64,000 bases of DNA from Thiodiazotropha sp040506195 (lineage in GTDB: Bacteria > Pseudomonadota > Gammaproteobacteria > Chromatiales > Chromatiaceae), in the NCBI GenBank assembly GCA_040506195.1, contig JBEVXH010000003.1:310001-374000 (forward strand). The letters run 5' to 3'. The position numbers and the translations under genes were made by a program. The notes under the pieces were generated by a model that ran no database searches, was not told the DNA's origin, and saw nothing but the letters and a program-made list of their open reading frames with translations. Numbering within the stretch: the stretch's first letter is position 1; each line of letters begins with the position of its first letter. Below are positions 26,533 to 34,732 of the stretch, piece after piece.

Positions 26533-27414
26533 CTATCCAGGTATATAGACACCCGCACGCCTGATGGCGCGTACGATCTGTTTGGTGGATTCCTCAAGTT
26601 TTTTTATGCCCTCCTCAAAATCTCCGTCCTCGGATGCCTTGTCCGCCAATTTACGCAGCCGACGCGCCTGTGCGAGATATTCATCCACAGCCGACTGAGT
26701 ACCCGCATTGATATCACGATCTTCAAGCAGCAGCTTGACCAACATAAAGTGGGTTTCGTTGCGATCGAGTTCGTAGGCATACTCCTCCTCATTGCTGGCG
26801 AACACGAGTGAGCGTATCAAAGTATCGCCGGAGCGCAGTTTTTCAACTTCCTGCTTGACAGTATCGTAGGCAATATCCAACTGGATTTGTGCCTCTTTTA
26901 TTTTGCCTGCCGCAGCGAGACGGTCAGCAACCTCGGCCTGCTCGATAATCTTGCCCGTTTCCGGGCTCGGGGTTTGTTTTTCGACAGCCACTCTTTGTAG
27001 TGCCTCGAGTAACGCTTGCAGACTGTTACGCTTCTTCTGATAATCGTTCTTAACCTTGTTCTCGCCTATCTCGCCGGTACCCACCAACCTGATTGCCTGA
27101 AACATGATGAGAGTAGCCTGTTGGAGCTCTTCATTGGCGAGTTCCATGTTGTCTGTCTGGTAATAGAGTTGCGCCTTTTCGAAATGATTGGCAGCCTGCT
27201 CGCGCAAAGCTTTCGCCTGCTCACTGCCTTCGGATACACGGCGCGCACCGGATGAGGTATTGATCAATCTGTCGACATTGTCGAGCCGGCTCTGCACTGC
27301 CTCCCGGTCGAGGGAAAATCTCGGTTTCTTGTTCTCCTCAGCGTAGACGAAAGACGTTGTCAATAACTGCACAAGCAGAATCAGGAGAAATGGTTTAAGT
27401 CTGAGGCACTGCAT
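26533..27414 (-). CDS. Periplasmic helical protein of unknown function (H', copy 2)
   Basis: A 293-residue exported protein with a signal peptide (LILLVQLLTTSFVYA). Almost entirely charged helices in repeated TPR-like pairs: LREQAANHFEKAQLYYQTDN, then ADRLAAAGKIKEAQIQLDIA and AQARRLRKLADKASEDGDFE. No cysteine haem sites. A paralogue lies immediately upstream (27432-28274), sharing the TLIRSLVFAS-xEEEYxYEL versus IEYKLEFASIAEEYQYEL block. Sandwiched between two cytochrome pairs; could be a scaffold for them. I do not recognise a named family. Confidence 0.75.
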   Translation of the reverse strand: MQCLRLKPFLLILLVQLLTTSFVYAEENKKPRFSLDREAVQSRLDNVDRLINTSSGARRVSEGSEQAKALREQAANHFEKAQLYYQTDNMELANEELQQATLIMFQAIRLVGTGEIGENKVKNDYQKKRNSLQALLEALQRVAVEKQTPSPETGKIIEQAEVADRLAAAGKIKEAQIQLDIAYDTVKQEVEKLRSGDTLIRSLVFASNEEEYAYELDRNETHFMLVKLLLEDRDINAGTQSAVDEYLAQARRLRKLADKASEDGDFEEGIKKLEESTKQIVRAIRRAGVYIPG

Positions 27415-27431
27415 GACATTATCCTCTTGAG

Positions 27432-28274
27432 TTAAAAGAAATAGCCCATCAATCGGAGTACTGAATTGAGTTTACTGACGGCCATCTCCTGGCTGTTCAA
27501 TGCCTCCCGGTATTGTTCGGACTGCGCATGGGATTGTGCCTCATCGTGAAGCGCATCGGCTATCGCCAGGGTTTGTTCTATCTTTTCCGTTTTGTCTGGA
27601 CCAGGTTGCCGCTCACGGATTGCCAATTGAAGTAACATTTTTTGACTCGTATAGCGCCGCAGCTCGTATTGATACTCTTCAGCAATACTGGCGAATTCGA
27701 GTTTGTACTCGATAGTGCGATTTTTGTTGGCCAGGATTATGGCCTTAATGAGCATGTTTTTTGCCCTGCTCAAGACGGTAATCGCACGCCTATAATCACC
27801 GCCATCCGACAGGGACTCGGCATGCGCGAACTCATCAAGATAAGCCTGTTTAATCGTCGCCAGGCCAATCGAGTCGTCTAATTTTTCATTCGAGGCGCTT
27901 TCCAGATTCTCAGATAGACTCCTGAACTCCTTACGACTTTGTAGAAAACGTGTTTTATCCTGATGGTCCTGTAACGCCTTACGGTCATGGCGCTGCCTAT
28001 ACAAATCCGCTATTTCGGCAATAAGCTTATCCATACTGTGAAGGCGTGACTCAATATCCTTTTCATTCACTGAAGATACCAGTTGAGTCAGATTGTCCCT
28101 TAGTTGCTCTGCATTGGTTACCTTAAGTTGTTCCAACATCTGATACCCCAGTTGCGCTTTTCGCTGGATAAGCTCCATACCGGTTTGCACCGCATTCGAG
28201 TCGGCTTGAATACATTCAGGTATTGATAGACTCGTTATCATCAGTGCCTTCAGCATCATGCACCGGAAATGCAT
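27432..28274 (-). CDS. Periplasmic helical protein of unknown function (H, copy 1)
   Basis: A 280-residue paralogue of the adjacent downstream gene, with an N-terminal hydrophobic segment (MLKALMITSLSIPECIQA) acting as signal. Helical and charged throughout; shared core EFASIAEEYQYELRRYTSQK and a C-terminal repeat unit with IADALHDEAQSHAQSEQYRE then ALNSQEM. No metal or haem motif. Starts 3 bases after the upstream cytochrome stop, indicating tight coupling. Function unknown; a structural or chaperone role for the trihaem cytochromes is one possibility. Confidence 0.73.
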   Translation of the reverse strand: MHFRCMMLKALMITSLSIPECIQADSNAVQTGMELIQRKAQLGYQMLEQLKVTNAEQLRDNLTQLVSSVNEKDIESRLHSMDKLIAEIADLYRQRHDRKALQDHQDKTRFLQSRKEFRSLSENLESASNEKLDDSIGLATIKQAYLDEFAHAESLSDGGDYRRAITVLSRAKNMLIKAIILANKNRTIEYKLEFASIAEEYQYELRRYTSQKMLLQLAIRERQPGPDKTEKIEQTLAIADALHDEAQSHAQSEQYREALNSQEMAVSKLNSVLRLMGYFF

Positions 28275-28277
28275 TCG

Positions 28278-29096
28278 CTACTCCGTTTTGTTCTTGGAGT
28301 GGCACTTCCTGCATTCCGATACAGGAAATGCGACTTTGCCGTGACAGACCCCGCACTTCTCGCCCAGCAGGATCGAAGCCATACTGATATTGTTAGCCCC
28401 CTTCATGGGCACGAAGATGGCAGGATGACAGTTTGAGCAATCGAGCCACTCTGTATGCTGTTTGTGGGGATAGACGACATCGGGCATACTGCCCTTCACT
28501 TCACGAACAATGTTCAGGTCAAGAATGATCGGCACCTTTTCAGGATCCAGCCGATCGAAACGAGGGTTAATTTCACCTTTTTCGATGGCCGCGACCCAGT
28601 CCACCCGGTTTCCGGAATTGGACTTGGTCAACTGCCTGAAGGAATCCTTCGGTGCCTGCAAGATATGAGTGCCGTCGTTATCCGGATCATGAATTCCATC
28701 CTTGGCCGGCGACGGGTTTCTCTTGGATGGGGGTTTCAGCAGTCGATTGAAGCTGTTGGGACTGCGGTTACGGGCCAGCATCTTGCCTGGTCTTATCTGC
28801 TTATTATTTTGCTTTTTCGGTGGGCCCAGTTTTTTGTCGCTCACCTTTTTGCCATCACTGGCGTTAGTGCTTTGATGCGAGGCTTCTTTTTTACCAGTCT
28901 CATGCCTGTCATCATTGGAGGACGTATCTCTATCCTTCTTTTTTTCGGGGACGGGCCCAGGTCTCTCAACTGCCTTTTGGTCTTTAGCCACTTGATCGAT
29001 CCTGACTTTGCCGACAGGCGAAATATTCGCCGCGAATACCGGTGATACAAGAAAAACAACCAAGTAGAGAAGAAATATTGTCTGGCGGCTCTTCAT
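28278..29096 (-). CDS. Trihaem c-type cytochrome with long basic linker (B, copy 1)
   Basis: About 272 residues from ATG 29096 (an earlier frame start at 29132 would put 12 residues before the signal peptide and overlap the upstream gene). Signal peptide, then an unusual lysine/aspartate-rich low-complexity region of about 90 residues (many KK, DRD, SSND), then the conserved part with DGIHDPDNDGTH and haem sites CSNCH, CGVCH and CRKCH. Compared with its paralogue at 25968-26528, the charged linker is extra. Such a linker may let the haem domain reach across the periplasm. Confidence 0.85.
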   Translation of the reverse strand: MKSRQTIFLLYLVVFLVSPVFAANISPVGKVRIDQVAKDQKAVERPGPVPEKKKDRDTSSNDDRHETGKKEASHQSTNASDGKKVSDKKLGPPKKQNNKQIRPGKMLARNRSPNSFNRLLKPPSKRNPSPAKDGIHDPDNDGTHILQAPKDSFRQLTKSNSGNRVDWVAAIEKGEINPRFDRLDPEKVPIILDLNIVREVKGSMPDVVYPHKQHTEWLDCSNCHPAIFVPMKGANNISMASILLGEKCGVCHGKVAFPVSECRKCHSKNKTE

Positions 29097-29109
29097 TGCT
29101 TGAACTCCG

Positions 29110-29508
29110 TTACTTGGCGGCAGCCGGTGCAATCAATTTTTGCAGCGTGCTTTCGTGCACCTGTGTCTTGGTGCCGGGTGTTGCGGAATGACAGACGTTA
29201 CAGTTTTCTACTGACCATGCTATGTCGCCGTTATGGCAGGCACCACAATATTCGCCGTCGATGATCTTGAGCATTGAGATGTCATTTCCACCGGCTTGGA
29301 ATTTGAAGCCGAGATCGGCATGGCATACCTTGCAACGGAAACGTATACGATGGAACCAATGGGGAAACACCACTGGCCGCATACCGGCTTTATCGGAATG
29401 GTTATTGATCACCACATCTCCATACTCCGCACCTGCGTCATTGACGGTAAATGCGAAAATCAACAGCATTGATAATGCTGGCAATACCATTTGATATCTT
29501 TTTCGCAC
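29110..29508 (-). CDS. Trihaem cytochrome c7/c3-like protein (A, copy 1)
   Basis: A 132-residue exported protein with three haem sites (CKVCH, CGACH, CNVCH), signal peptide ending near AGA, and likely axial His residues in FPHWFHRIRFR. Paralogue of 25581-25961. Stop is 13 bases before the next cytochrome start. The gap of 43 bases to the outer-membrane barrel gene is the longest in this part of the cluster but still fits one transcript. Confidence 0.88.
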   Translation of the reverse strand: MRKRYQMVLPALSMLLIFAFTVNDAGAEYGDVVINNHSDKAGMRPVVFPHWFHRIRFRCKVCHADLGFKFQAGGNDISMLKIIDGEYCGACHNGDIAWSVENCNVCHSATPGTKTQVHESTLQKLIAPAAAK

Positions 29509-29551
29509 TAATAGAACCTCCGCGTTGCAAATAGTGGCGTCATCGCCCTCA

Positions 29552-31333
29552 TTAAAAATATCGTCGTACGTTTAAGGTGATTGTTTTGGTGCCTGCGTCA
29601 TCCGCTGCCGGCCGCTCAACCCAAGTTGTGCGTAGATCGATATCCAGTTTCCCGATGTTGTAATCGAGTCGGTTTTCCCAGAAATATTCATTACCGGATT
29701 CCGAATCGAGATCATCCAGAAAGAGCGATCTGCTTGATGCCCTGAAACGACTGCCGAATCGTAGATTTCGCACCTTGAACAAGCGATTGTTGTGGTAAAA
29801 GATCTCAAGACTGCTGAACTCGGTATCTTCAATTTGAAGTTCAGAATCTGTAGTAAAAAAGGCGTCCTCAACCACGGGTGAGTTATCCCCTCTCTGTCTC
29901 GTGAAATTGACGTTGTATGTAATTCCGTAGTCGGAGTAGCGGGAGAGCCGCTGATTATGGATGGCGTTGATGCTTATATTCTGGGTGGCAAAATTATTGC
30001 GCCCGGAATTACGGGAATCATAAAACACGATATTGAGATTTGTCGAACTCTCTTCACCGGTTGAGTTCAGGCTATATGAGATACGATTGACCAATGTCCC
30101 CAGATCTTCATCTATCGATGAATTTTCGTAACTCAAGTCCTGCCCGAACGTGATCGACATGCCGACTGGCCCGAACCAGTCATATTGCCAGGCACGATTG
30201 AGATTATGGGAAAAATCCGTCTGTCCGATCCATTCATCCTCGTCGTCGGTGTTTATTTCGTTTGAAAGTCCGATCCCTGCGCCGTAGCCGTAAGTAAATT
30301 CACCCCATGGAATCAATTGCGAGGTATAATCGGCCGTGAATGACTGGACATAACTCTTCTCTTCGACATCGCCGGTGCGTGCCAGGCCTCCTAAGCTGCC
30401 CCTCAAACGCCAGTGGTCATCAGGCAGGTAGGTTAATGAAAGATTTCCCCTTGTCTCGTCTTCCTCCTTGTCACGCCGGGCTTCGGATTGACTGGATAAC
30501 GACTTGAAAAAAAAATCGCCGCGCACGGTTACAGGCAGTGTTTCCGCTCTCCACAACATGTTCGTGGCTAATCTTTCTTGCGATGATTCGCTTTCCCCCA
30601 GAGTATCCTCGGACTCGCCACCGCTTGCACCGACACTCGTTATCAAGCTGAATTTCGCACCCGGATTGTAAGCGTGGGTAAAATCCGACTGCCAATCCTT
30701 GTGCCGGTCCATGATCTGGCTGCGCGACCTGTCATTCGCCAAAACCAGTACACTTAAGCGATGAGGGCCGCGGTGAAGAAAACCGCTCAGGATACCATGC
30801 GTGCTCATCTCGGAATCGCCTGTCAACAGATCCTCGCGATCGTCATGAAACAGATTAGCGTTGAAATTTGCGCCGCCCGATTCCGGTGTAAACGATTGCC
30901 GCAAACCGTAACGTGTCAGGCGTTCCTCACGTCCGGGCTCCAAGGTGTCGCTATCGTCTACCCGGCTATCCTTGACATCGATAAACGCTGAGAAGGGAAA
31001 TTTACTTAAATGAAACAGATTGATCTCGCCTGATCCTGAGAGGATTTCATTTTCCGTCTCACGACCGTTTTCCTTGCTTTCCCAGCTCGATGAGAGTCTG
31101 CCCTTCCAATGCCCGAACCAGGGTTTCCATATCTGATTTCTACCGGTCACTTCCCCTGTGTAGGCCCGATGAAAGGACTTTTCGCCTGAGTCGGGTATGA
31201 CCTCGCGGAATCGCATCCCAAGACTGCCGGAAAAGACGGCCCCGGACCGATCAAAATCGGTTCCAGATACTCCTCCGGTAGTTGTAATGAGTGTTCCAGT
31301 AAACAAGATCAACAGTCCACCTTTGTTCATCAC
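29552..31333 (-). CDS. Outer-membrane beta-barrel protein (porin-like)
   Basis: A 593-residue protein with signal peptide and alternating hydrophobic strands throughout, rich in Asp, Glu, Ser and aromatic residues, ending in NVRRYF with the terminal phenylalanine expected of Bam-inserted barrels. No plug, TonB box or CXXCH. Within a cluster of secreted multihaem cytochromes, an uncharacterised large barrel could act as the sheath of a porin-cytochrome conduit (as MtrB or Geobacter Pcc porins do); sequence resemblance to those was not tested. Directly followed by the trihaem cytochrome genes and preceded by a periplasmic foldase gene. Confidence 0.78.
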   Translation of the reverse strand: MMNKGGLLILFTGTLITTTGGVSGTDFDRSGAVFSGSLGMRFREVIPDSGEKSFHRAYTGEVTGRNQIWKPWFGHWKGRLSSSWESKENGRETENEILSGSGEINLFHLSKFPFSAFIDVKDSRVDDSDTLEPGREERLTRYGLRQSFTPESGGANFNANLFHDDREDLLTGDSEMSTHGILSGFLHRGPHRLSVLVLANDRSRSQIMDRHKDWQSDFTHAYNPGAKFSLITSVGASGGESEDTLGESESSQERLATNMLWRAETLPVTVRGDFFFKSLSSQSEARRDKEEDETRGNLSLTYLPDDHWRLRGSLGGLARTGDVEEKSYVQSFTADYTSQLIPWGEFTYGYGAGIGLSNEINTDDEDEWIGQTDFSHNLNRAWQYDWFGPVGMSITFGQDLSYENSSIDEDLGTLVNRISYSLNSTGEESSTNLNIVFYDSRNSGRNNFATQNISINAIHNQRLSRYSDYGITYNVNFTRQRGDNSPVVEDAFFTTDSELQIEDTEFSSLEIFYHNNRLFKVRNLRFGSRFRASSRSLFLDDLDSESGNEYFWENRLDYNIGKLDIDLRTTWVERPAADDAGTKTITLNVRRYF

Positions 31334-31366
31334 CCGGACTCGGCCATCGTTTTACGATGTTCCCGA

Positions 31367-32518
31367 TCAAGATTCTTTCTTTTTGCCGCGGCCACTCAAC
31401 TCCAGCCGCTGTTCATAGTAATCCGGGACTGAGTAGCGAATATCGGCGCCGTTGCGCAACCGTCTCTTTTCGCCCGACACAACGAACTCCCGGCGTTCCC
31501 TCATAAACAACTCAATGGCACGTTGACGGACTTTTTCCAATGGGTTTATACGTGCTTCCGCTCGTTCAATCAGATGGAACAGGGCAACCCCCTCCAATAA
31601 GGTTATCGGGTCCGATATATCACCGGTCTCCAGTTTGGAAATCGCTTCTTCGGACTGTGTCCCCAGCATTCCCTGATGCAGATAGCCCATATCCCCTCCA
31701 TTGGGAGCAGAGCCGTCATCTGAATAACGTTTCGCTGCCTCACTAAATTCCATTCCCTTAAAAATTTCATGTTTTATCACTGTCAGTTCTTCACGCTTTT
31801 GGCGCCAAATATCGGCGCTGCCCCAAGGTGGCACTTTCAGCAGTATCATGGATATGCGTGACTGCGGCGGTGAAGTGAATTTATCGAGATTGGTATTGTA
31901 AAAGGCACTCAGTTCAGCATCGCTGGGTTGCGTCACCTCACTGCGAAACTGATCTTTGAGCTGCCTGATCCTGTCGTGTCGCTGTAATCCCTGGTGTAGA
32001 AGAGGCAACATCCTTTTCTTCGACTGCTCCCAGCCAGCCTGCGTTGCAAGACGCTTGATATTTTTGTCTACTTCCTGCTTCACACGCTCGGGATCAGGCG
32101 CAATGCCGCGTCGCATCGCCTCCTGGTGAAGCACTATCTCGTCAACCAGTTGCTCTCCCACCTCTTTTCGATAGGCCTTTAGCTCCTCCTCGGGTGGCTG
32201 GCCATGGTAAAACCGCTGCCGGGCGCCCATGTGAAGAATCGCACGGTAGGTTGACATAGGAATCGATTCACCATTCACCGTAGCGAATATCTGCTTTTCT
32301 CCGGTCTCATATTCCGCTGAATGTACATCAGGGGTGGAGGTCGAGATCATGAGCATGAGCAGCAGAATTAACGGTGGCAGAAACGTCGGGGGAAACTGCC
32401 CCGTCGATCCATTACGCAGGGACGGCGATAGCCGCCAGCCTTTTGGTCTGGCGGCCCGCTCTACCCCTATACCTGTCCAGCTGATGTTATCGACCACATA
32501 CATAGCCACAGGAGGCAC
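31367..32518 (-). CDS. PpiC/SurA-type peptidyl-prolyl isomerase
   Basis: A 383-residue exported protein, GTG start at 32518, only 2 bases after the upstream stop; the hydrophobic segment (residues 46-60, LPPLILLLMLMIST) is far from that start, so a later start is possible. A SurA-like N-terminal helical region precedes a parvulin domain with ISMILLKVPPWG, FSEAAKRYSDDGSAPNGGDM and GYLHQGML. Ends in a basic tail (GRGKKKES). Such foldases assist outer-membrane barrels and exported proteins; it sits next to the barrel gene it may serve. Confidence 0.85.
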   Translation of the reverse strand: MPPVAMYVVDNISWTGIGVERAARPKGWRLSPSLRNGSTGQFPPTFLPPLILLLMLMISTSTPDVHSAEYETGEKQIFATVNGESIPMSTYRAILHMGARQRFYHGQPPEEELKAYRKEVGEQLVDEIVLHQEAMRRGIAPDPERVKQEVDKNIKRLATQAGWEQSKKRMLPLLHQGLQRHDRIRQLKDQFRSEVTQPSDAELSAFYNTNLDKFTSPPQSRISMILLKVPPWGSADIWRQKREELTVIKHEIFKGMEFSEAAKRYSDDGSAPNGGDMGYLHQGMLGTQSEEAISKLETGDISDPITLLEGVALFHLIERAEARINPLEKVRQRAIELFMRERREFVVSGEKRRLRNGADIRYSVPDYYEQRLELSGRGKKKES

Positions 32519-32520
32519 TA

Positions 32521-33360
32521 TTATTTAATGTGGCAGGCAAGACAGACATCGCTGTTTGTATTGGCAATACGCAGGAAGCTTACAGGTCGCGCCGTCTCCT
32601 CGTGGGGATCGTGGCAGCTTCCGCATTCCACAGATGGTCCGTCAACACCGGTGAAGTCACGGGTGTAGAGAATCATGTCCGATTTCTCACGGGTATCCGC
32701 GGTCCCTGTTGCATCACGGATACCGTCGCCTGTGCTGTCGTAAGAAGCCACATCAATCCACCACTGACTGTTACCATTGATGGTAGCGTGCTGGGCATCG
32801 TTGAAATCACGGTCGGCGGTTGCTCCGGTAGACGGTGTACAGGGATCGACACCGACACCACAGCCACCACCAGCATAGGCGATACTGATGGGATGGTCGT
32901 TCCGCAGATCAGTGCCCAACATCGGAATCGGAGCACCACCCGTATTCGTCATGGCTGAAATGGCAACGGCATCAATCTCCGTTCCTGCCGCTGCCCAGCC
33001 ACCTGAACCGGGCGCGTTTACGACAACATCCATTGCCTGCGTCCCGTCATGACACGAGAGACAGGCCAGGGATACTGATCCAACCGTAACTTCCGAACCA
33101 TCAAGGGTTGCCGTTCCAAGATCAGAGTAGCGAGTATAGGCCGTTGCAGGGCTCGCTTTGTTCCACAGTGGCGCACTGACTGCAGTGTTGGAACCGTGAG
33201 GCGTATGACAGAAGACACATACCTCGGTTGTGGCGGATGTGGTTGCCTGTGCCGTCCCTCCAGCCGAAAGATCGTGATCACTCCCACGAACGGCCGCCTG
33301 GCTGTTGGATGCGAAAAGCAAGGCACAAGCGATGCCGGCTAAGATAAGTTTGCAGTTCAT
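32521..33360 (-). CDS. Tetrahaem c-type cytochrome
   Basis: About 279 residues from ATG 33360, the second of two adjacent ATGs, favoured because GGGGAGG ends four bases before it. Signal peptide (LILAGIACALLFASNSQA) and four haem sites: CVFCH, CLSCH, CGSCH, CLACH. The CHTPHG/APLWNKA block and the DLRNDHPISIAY segment are shared with the 11-haem protein, so it looks like a shorter relative of that protein's N-terminal half. First gene of the leftward cluster, 55 bases downstream of a sigma-54-type promoter. Confidence 0.9.
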   Translation of the reverse strand: MNCKLILAGIACALLFASNSQAAVRGSDHDLSAGGTAQATTSATTEVCVFCHTPHGSNTAVSAPLWNKASPATAYTRYSDLGTATLDGSEVTVGSVSLACLSCHDGTQAMDVVVNAPGSGGWAAAGTEIDAVAISAMTNTGGAPIPMLGTDLRNDHPISIAYAGGGCGVGVDPCTPSTGATADRDFNDAQHATINGNSQWWIDVASYDSTGDGIRDATGTADTREKSDMILYTRDFTGVDGPSVECGSCHDPHEETARPVSFLRIANTNSDVCLACHIK

Positions 33361-33415
33361 CATTCCTCCCCATAATCTGATTTCCACTGAATTACCACGT
33401 AACTTAACGGGAGGT

Positions 33416-33431
33416 TGCAATAACTGCGCCA
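33416..33431 (-). promoter_or_regulatory. Sigma-54 promoter for the leftward cytochrome cluster
   Basis: On the minus strand TGGCGCAGTTATTGCA, matching the sigma-54 pattern TGGCAC-N5-TTGCA with the invariant GG and GC exactly ten bases apart. It lies 56 bases before the tetrahaem cytochrome start. A sigma-54 activator and kinase are encoded in the same gene block. Confidence 0.8.
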
Positions 33432-33513
33432 AGAATAGAATTGGCGTGTATTCATAGAAGTAGCGTGGGATATGCTCATATCAAGTGGGCAAATTGCGCC
33501 TGATATTTCTCAA

Positions 33514-33535
33514 TTCCCGGAATAGATTCCCGGAA
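33514..33535. promoter_or_regulatory. Tandem palindrome, candidate activator binding site
   Basis: Two copies of the palindrome TTCCCGGAA (33514-33522 and 33527-33535), 13 bases apart centre to centre, within a larger symmetrical element bounded by CAATTC and GAATTG. It sits about 83 bases upstream of the leftward sigma-54 promoter and about 100 bases upstream of the rightward one, the normal distance for NtrC-type enhancer sites. Binding by the regulator at 16109-17467 is inference. The rest of 33361-33703 shows no gene. Confidence 0.6.
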
Positions 33536-33636
33536 TTGATAATTATTCAGCGCAAAGATCGAACAAACTTGATCGAGAAACGTGGATTTTTTCAGTTTTG
33601 CATAAATTGGAAACCGCAAACGCATAAATCGGCGCC

Positions 33637-33652
33637 TGGTTCGATTTTTGCT
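33637..33652 (+). promoter_or_regulatory. Sigma-54 promoter for the rightward triple-domain cytochrome
   Basis: TGGTTCGATTTTTGCT: invariant GG and GC ten bases apart, with CG after the -24 element and TTGCT at -12 as in the consensus. It precedes the ATG at 33704 by about 50 bases and is divergent from the promoter at 33416-33431. Confidence 0.75.
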
Positions 33653-33703
33653 AAATCCGTTTAGATACATAGTGAATAAATTTCTCTTTCGATCGTTCAT
33701 ACT

Positions 33704-34732
33704 ATGATGAGACATCTATTTCATGTGGCGCTTATACTGCCGATACTATCGGTCCATCCCGCTGCCGTAGGTAATATGAAGGATGCCGGTGGACTCTATT
33801 CACAATACTGTTCCGTTTGTCATGGTGACGGCGGTGACGGTAAAAGTCGTGCGCGTGGCAGTATGATTCCCCCTCCTCGTGATTTCACCTCACCACAATC
33901 ATCGGTCGAATTAACTCGTGACCGTATGATCCTCTCGATATCCGAAGGTCGACCCGGTACGGCTATGGCCGGATGGAAAAACCAATTGAGCAGCGAACAG
34001 ATTGCAGCCATTGCGGATTACATAAGAATCACCATGATACGGCCATCAACAGTTGAGGACGGTAAAACAGGTCGTCGTCTTTATGCGGAAAACTGCTCCG
34101 TCTGTCACGGTGACGATGGACGAGGGGCACGTTGGACATTGACGAATCTGAAACCGCCGCCGAGGAACTTCACACTTCCCGGGAGTGCCGATCAAATCTC
34201 CCGCAAACATATGTTCAAGGTGGTGCGTTACGGTAAGGCCGATACTGCAATGCCAGGCTTTTCATCTCAATTAGACGACGATGATATTTCAAGCGTGGTC
34301 GACTTTGTTAGGCAGGCCTTCATGTCCGAGCACGATAAAAAAAATGAAGTCATGGAAGATCTTAACCTGGTGAATGAGGAAGATATGGACGCGCAACTCC
34401 ACCAAGACCTCACCGGTAACGCATCGAGGGGACAGCGCTATTACCTGAAGAGTTGCGTCGCTTGCCATGGCGTTAAGGGGGATGGCAAGGGGCCACGCGC
34501 ATATTTCATCCTGCCCAAACCACGCAATTTCCAACATACCGCGTCGCGCCACACGCTGAACAGGCCTAAACTCTTTTCTGCCATAGCCGAGGGCAGTCGT
34601 GGGACGGATATGCCCGCATGGGATAAGGTTTTATCTGCACAACAGATTGCCGATATCGTGGAATATGTATACCAAGTGTTTATCCGTCCGAAACAGAGCG
34701 GAACTCAATCCGCGAATCCTGGCAAGGGGTGA
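33704..34732 (+). CDS. Triple-domain class-I-like cytochrome c
   Basis: A 342-residue exported protein (signal peptide to about residue 22) made of three mono-haem cytochrome domains, with CSVCH, CSVCH and CVACH. Each is followed by a PPPR-D/N-F or KPRNF block and a distal Met region (GTAMAGW, DTAMPGF, GTDMPAW) giving His/Met haem ligation. Such proteins carry electrons at higher potential than the multihaem proteins of the cluster. Its stop overlaps the convergent gene by 28 bases. Driven by its own sigma-54-type promoter. Confidence 0.9.
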   Translation: MMRHLFHVALILPILSVHPAAVGNMKDAGGLYSQYCSVCHGDGGDGKSRARGSMIPPPRDFTSPQSSVELTRDRMILSISEGRPGTAMAGWKNQLSSEQIAAIADYIRITMIRPSTVEDGKTGRRLYAENCSVCHGDDGRGARWTLTNLKPPPRNFTLPGSADQISRKHMFKVVRYGKADTAMPGFSSQLDDDDISSVVDFVRQAFMSEHDKKNEVMEDLNLVNEEDMDAQLHQDLTGNASRGQRYYLKSCVACHGVKGDGKGPRAYFILPKPRNFQHTASRHTLNRPKLFSAIAEGSRGTDMPAWDKVLSAQQIADIVEYVYQVFIRPKQSGTQSANPGKG

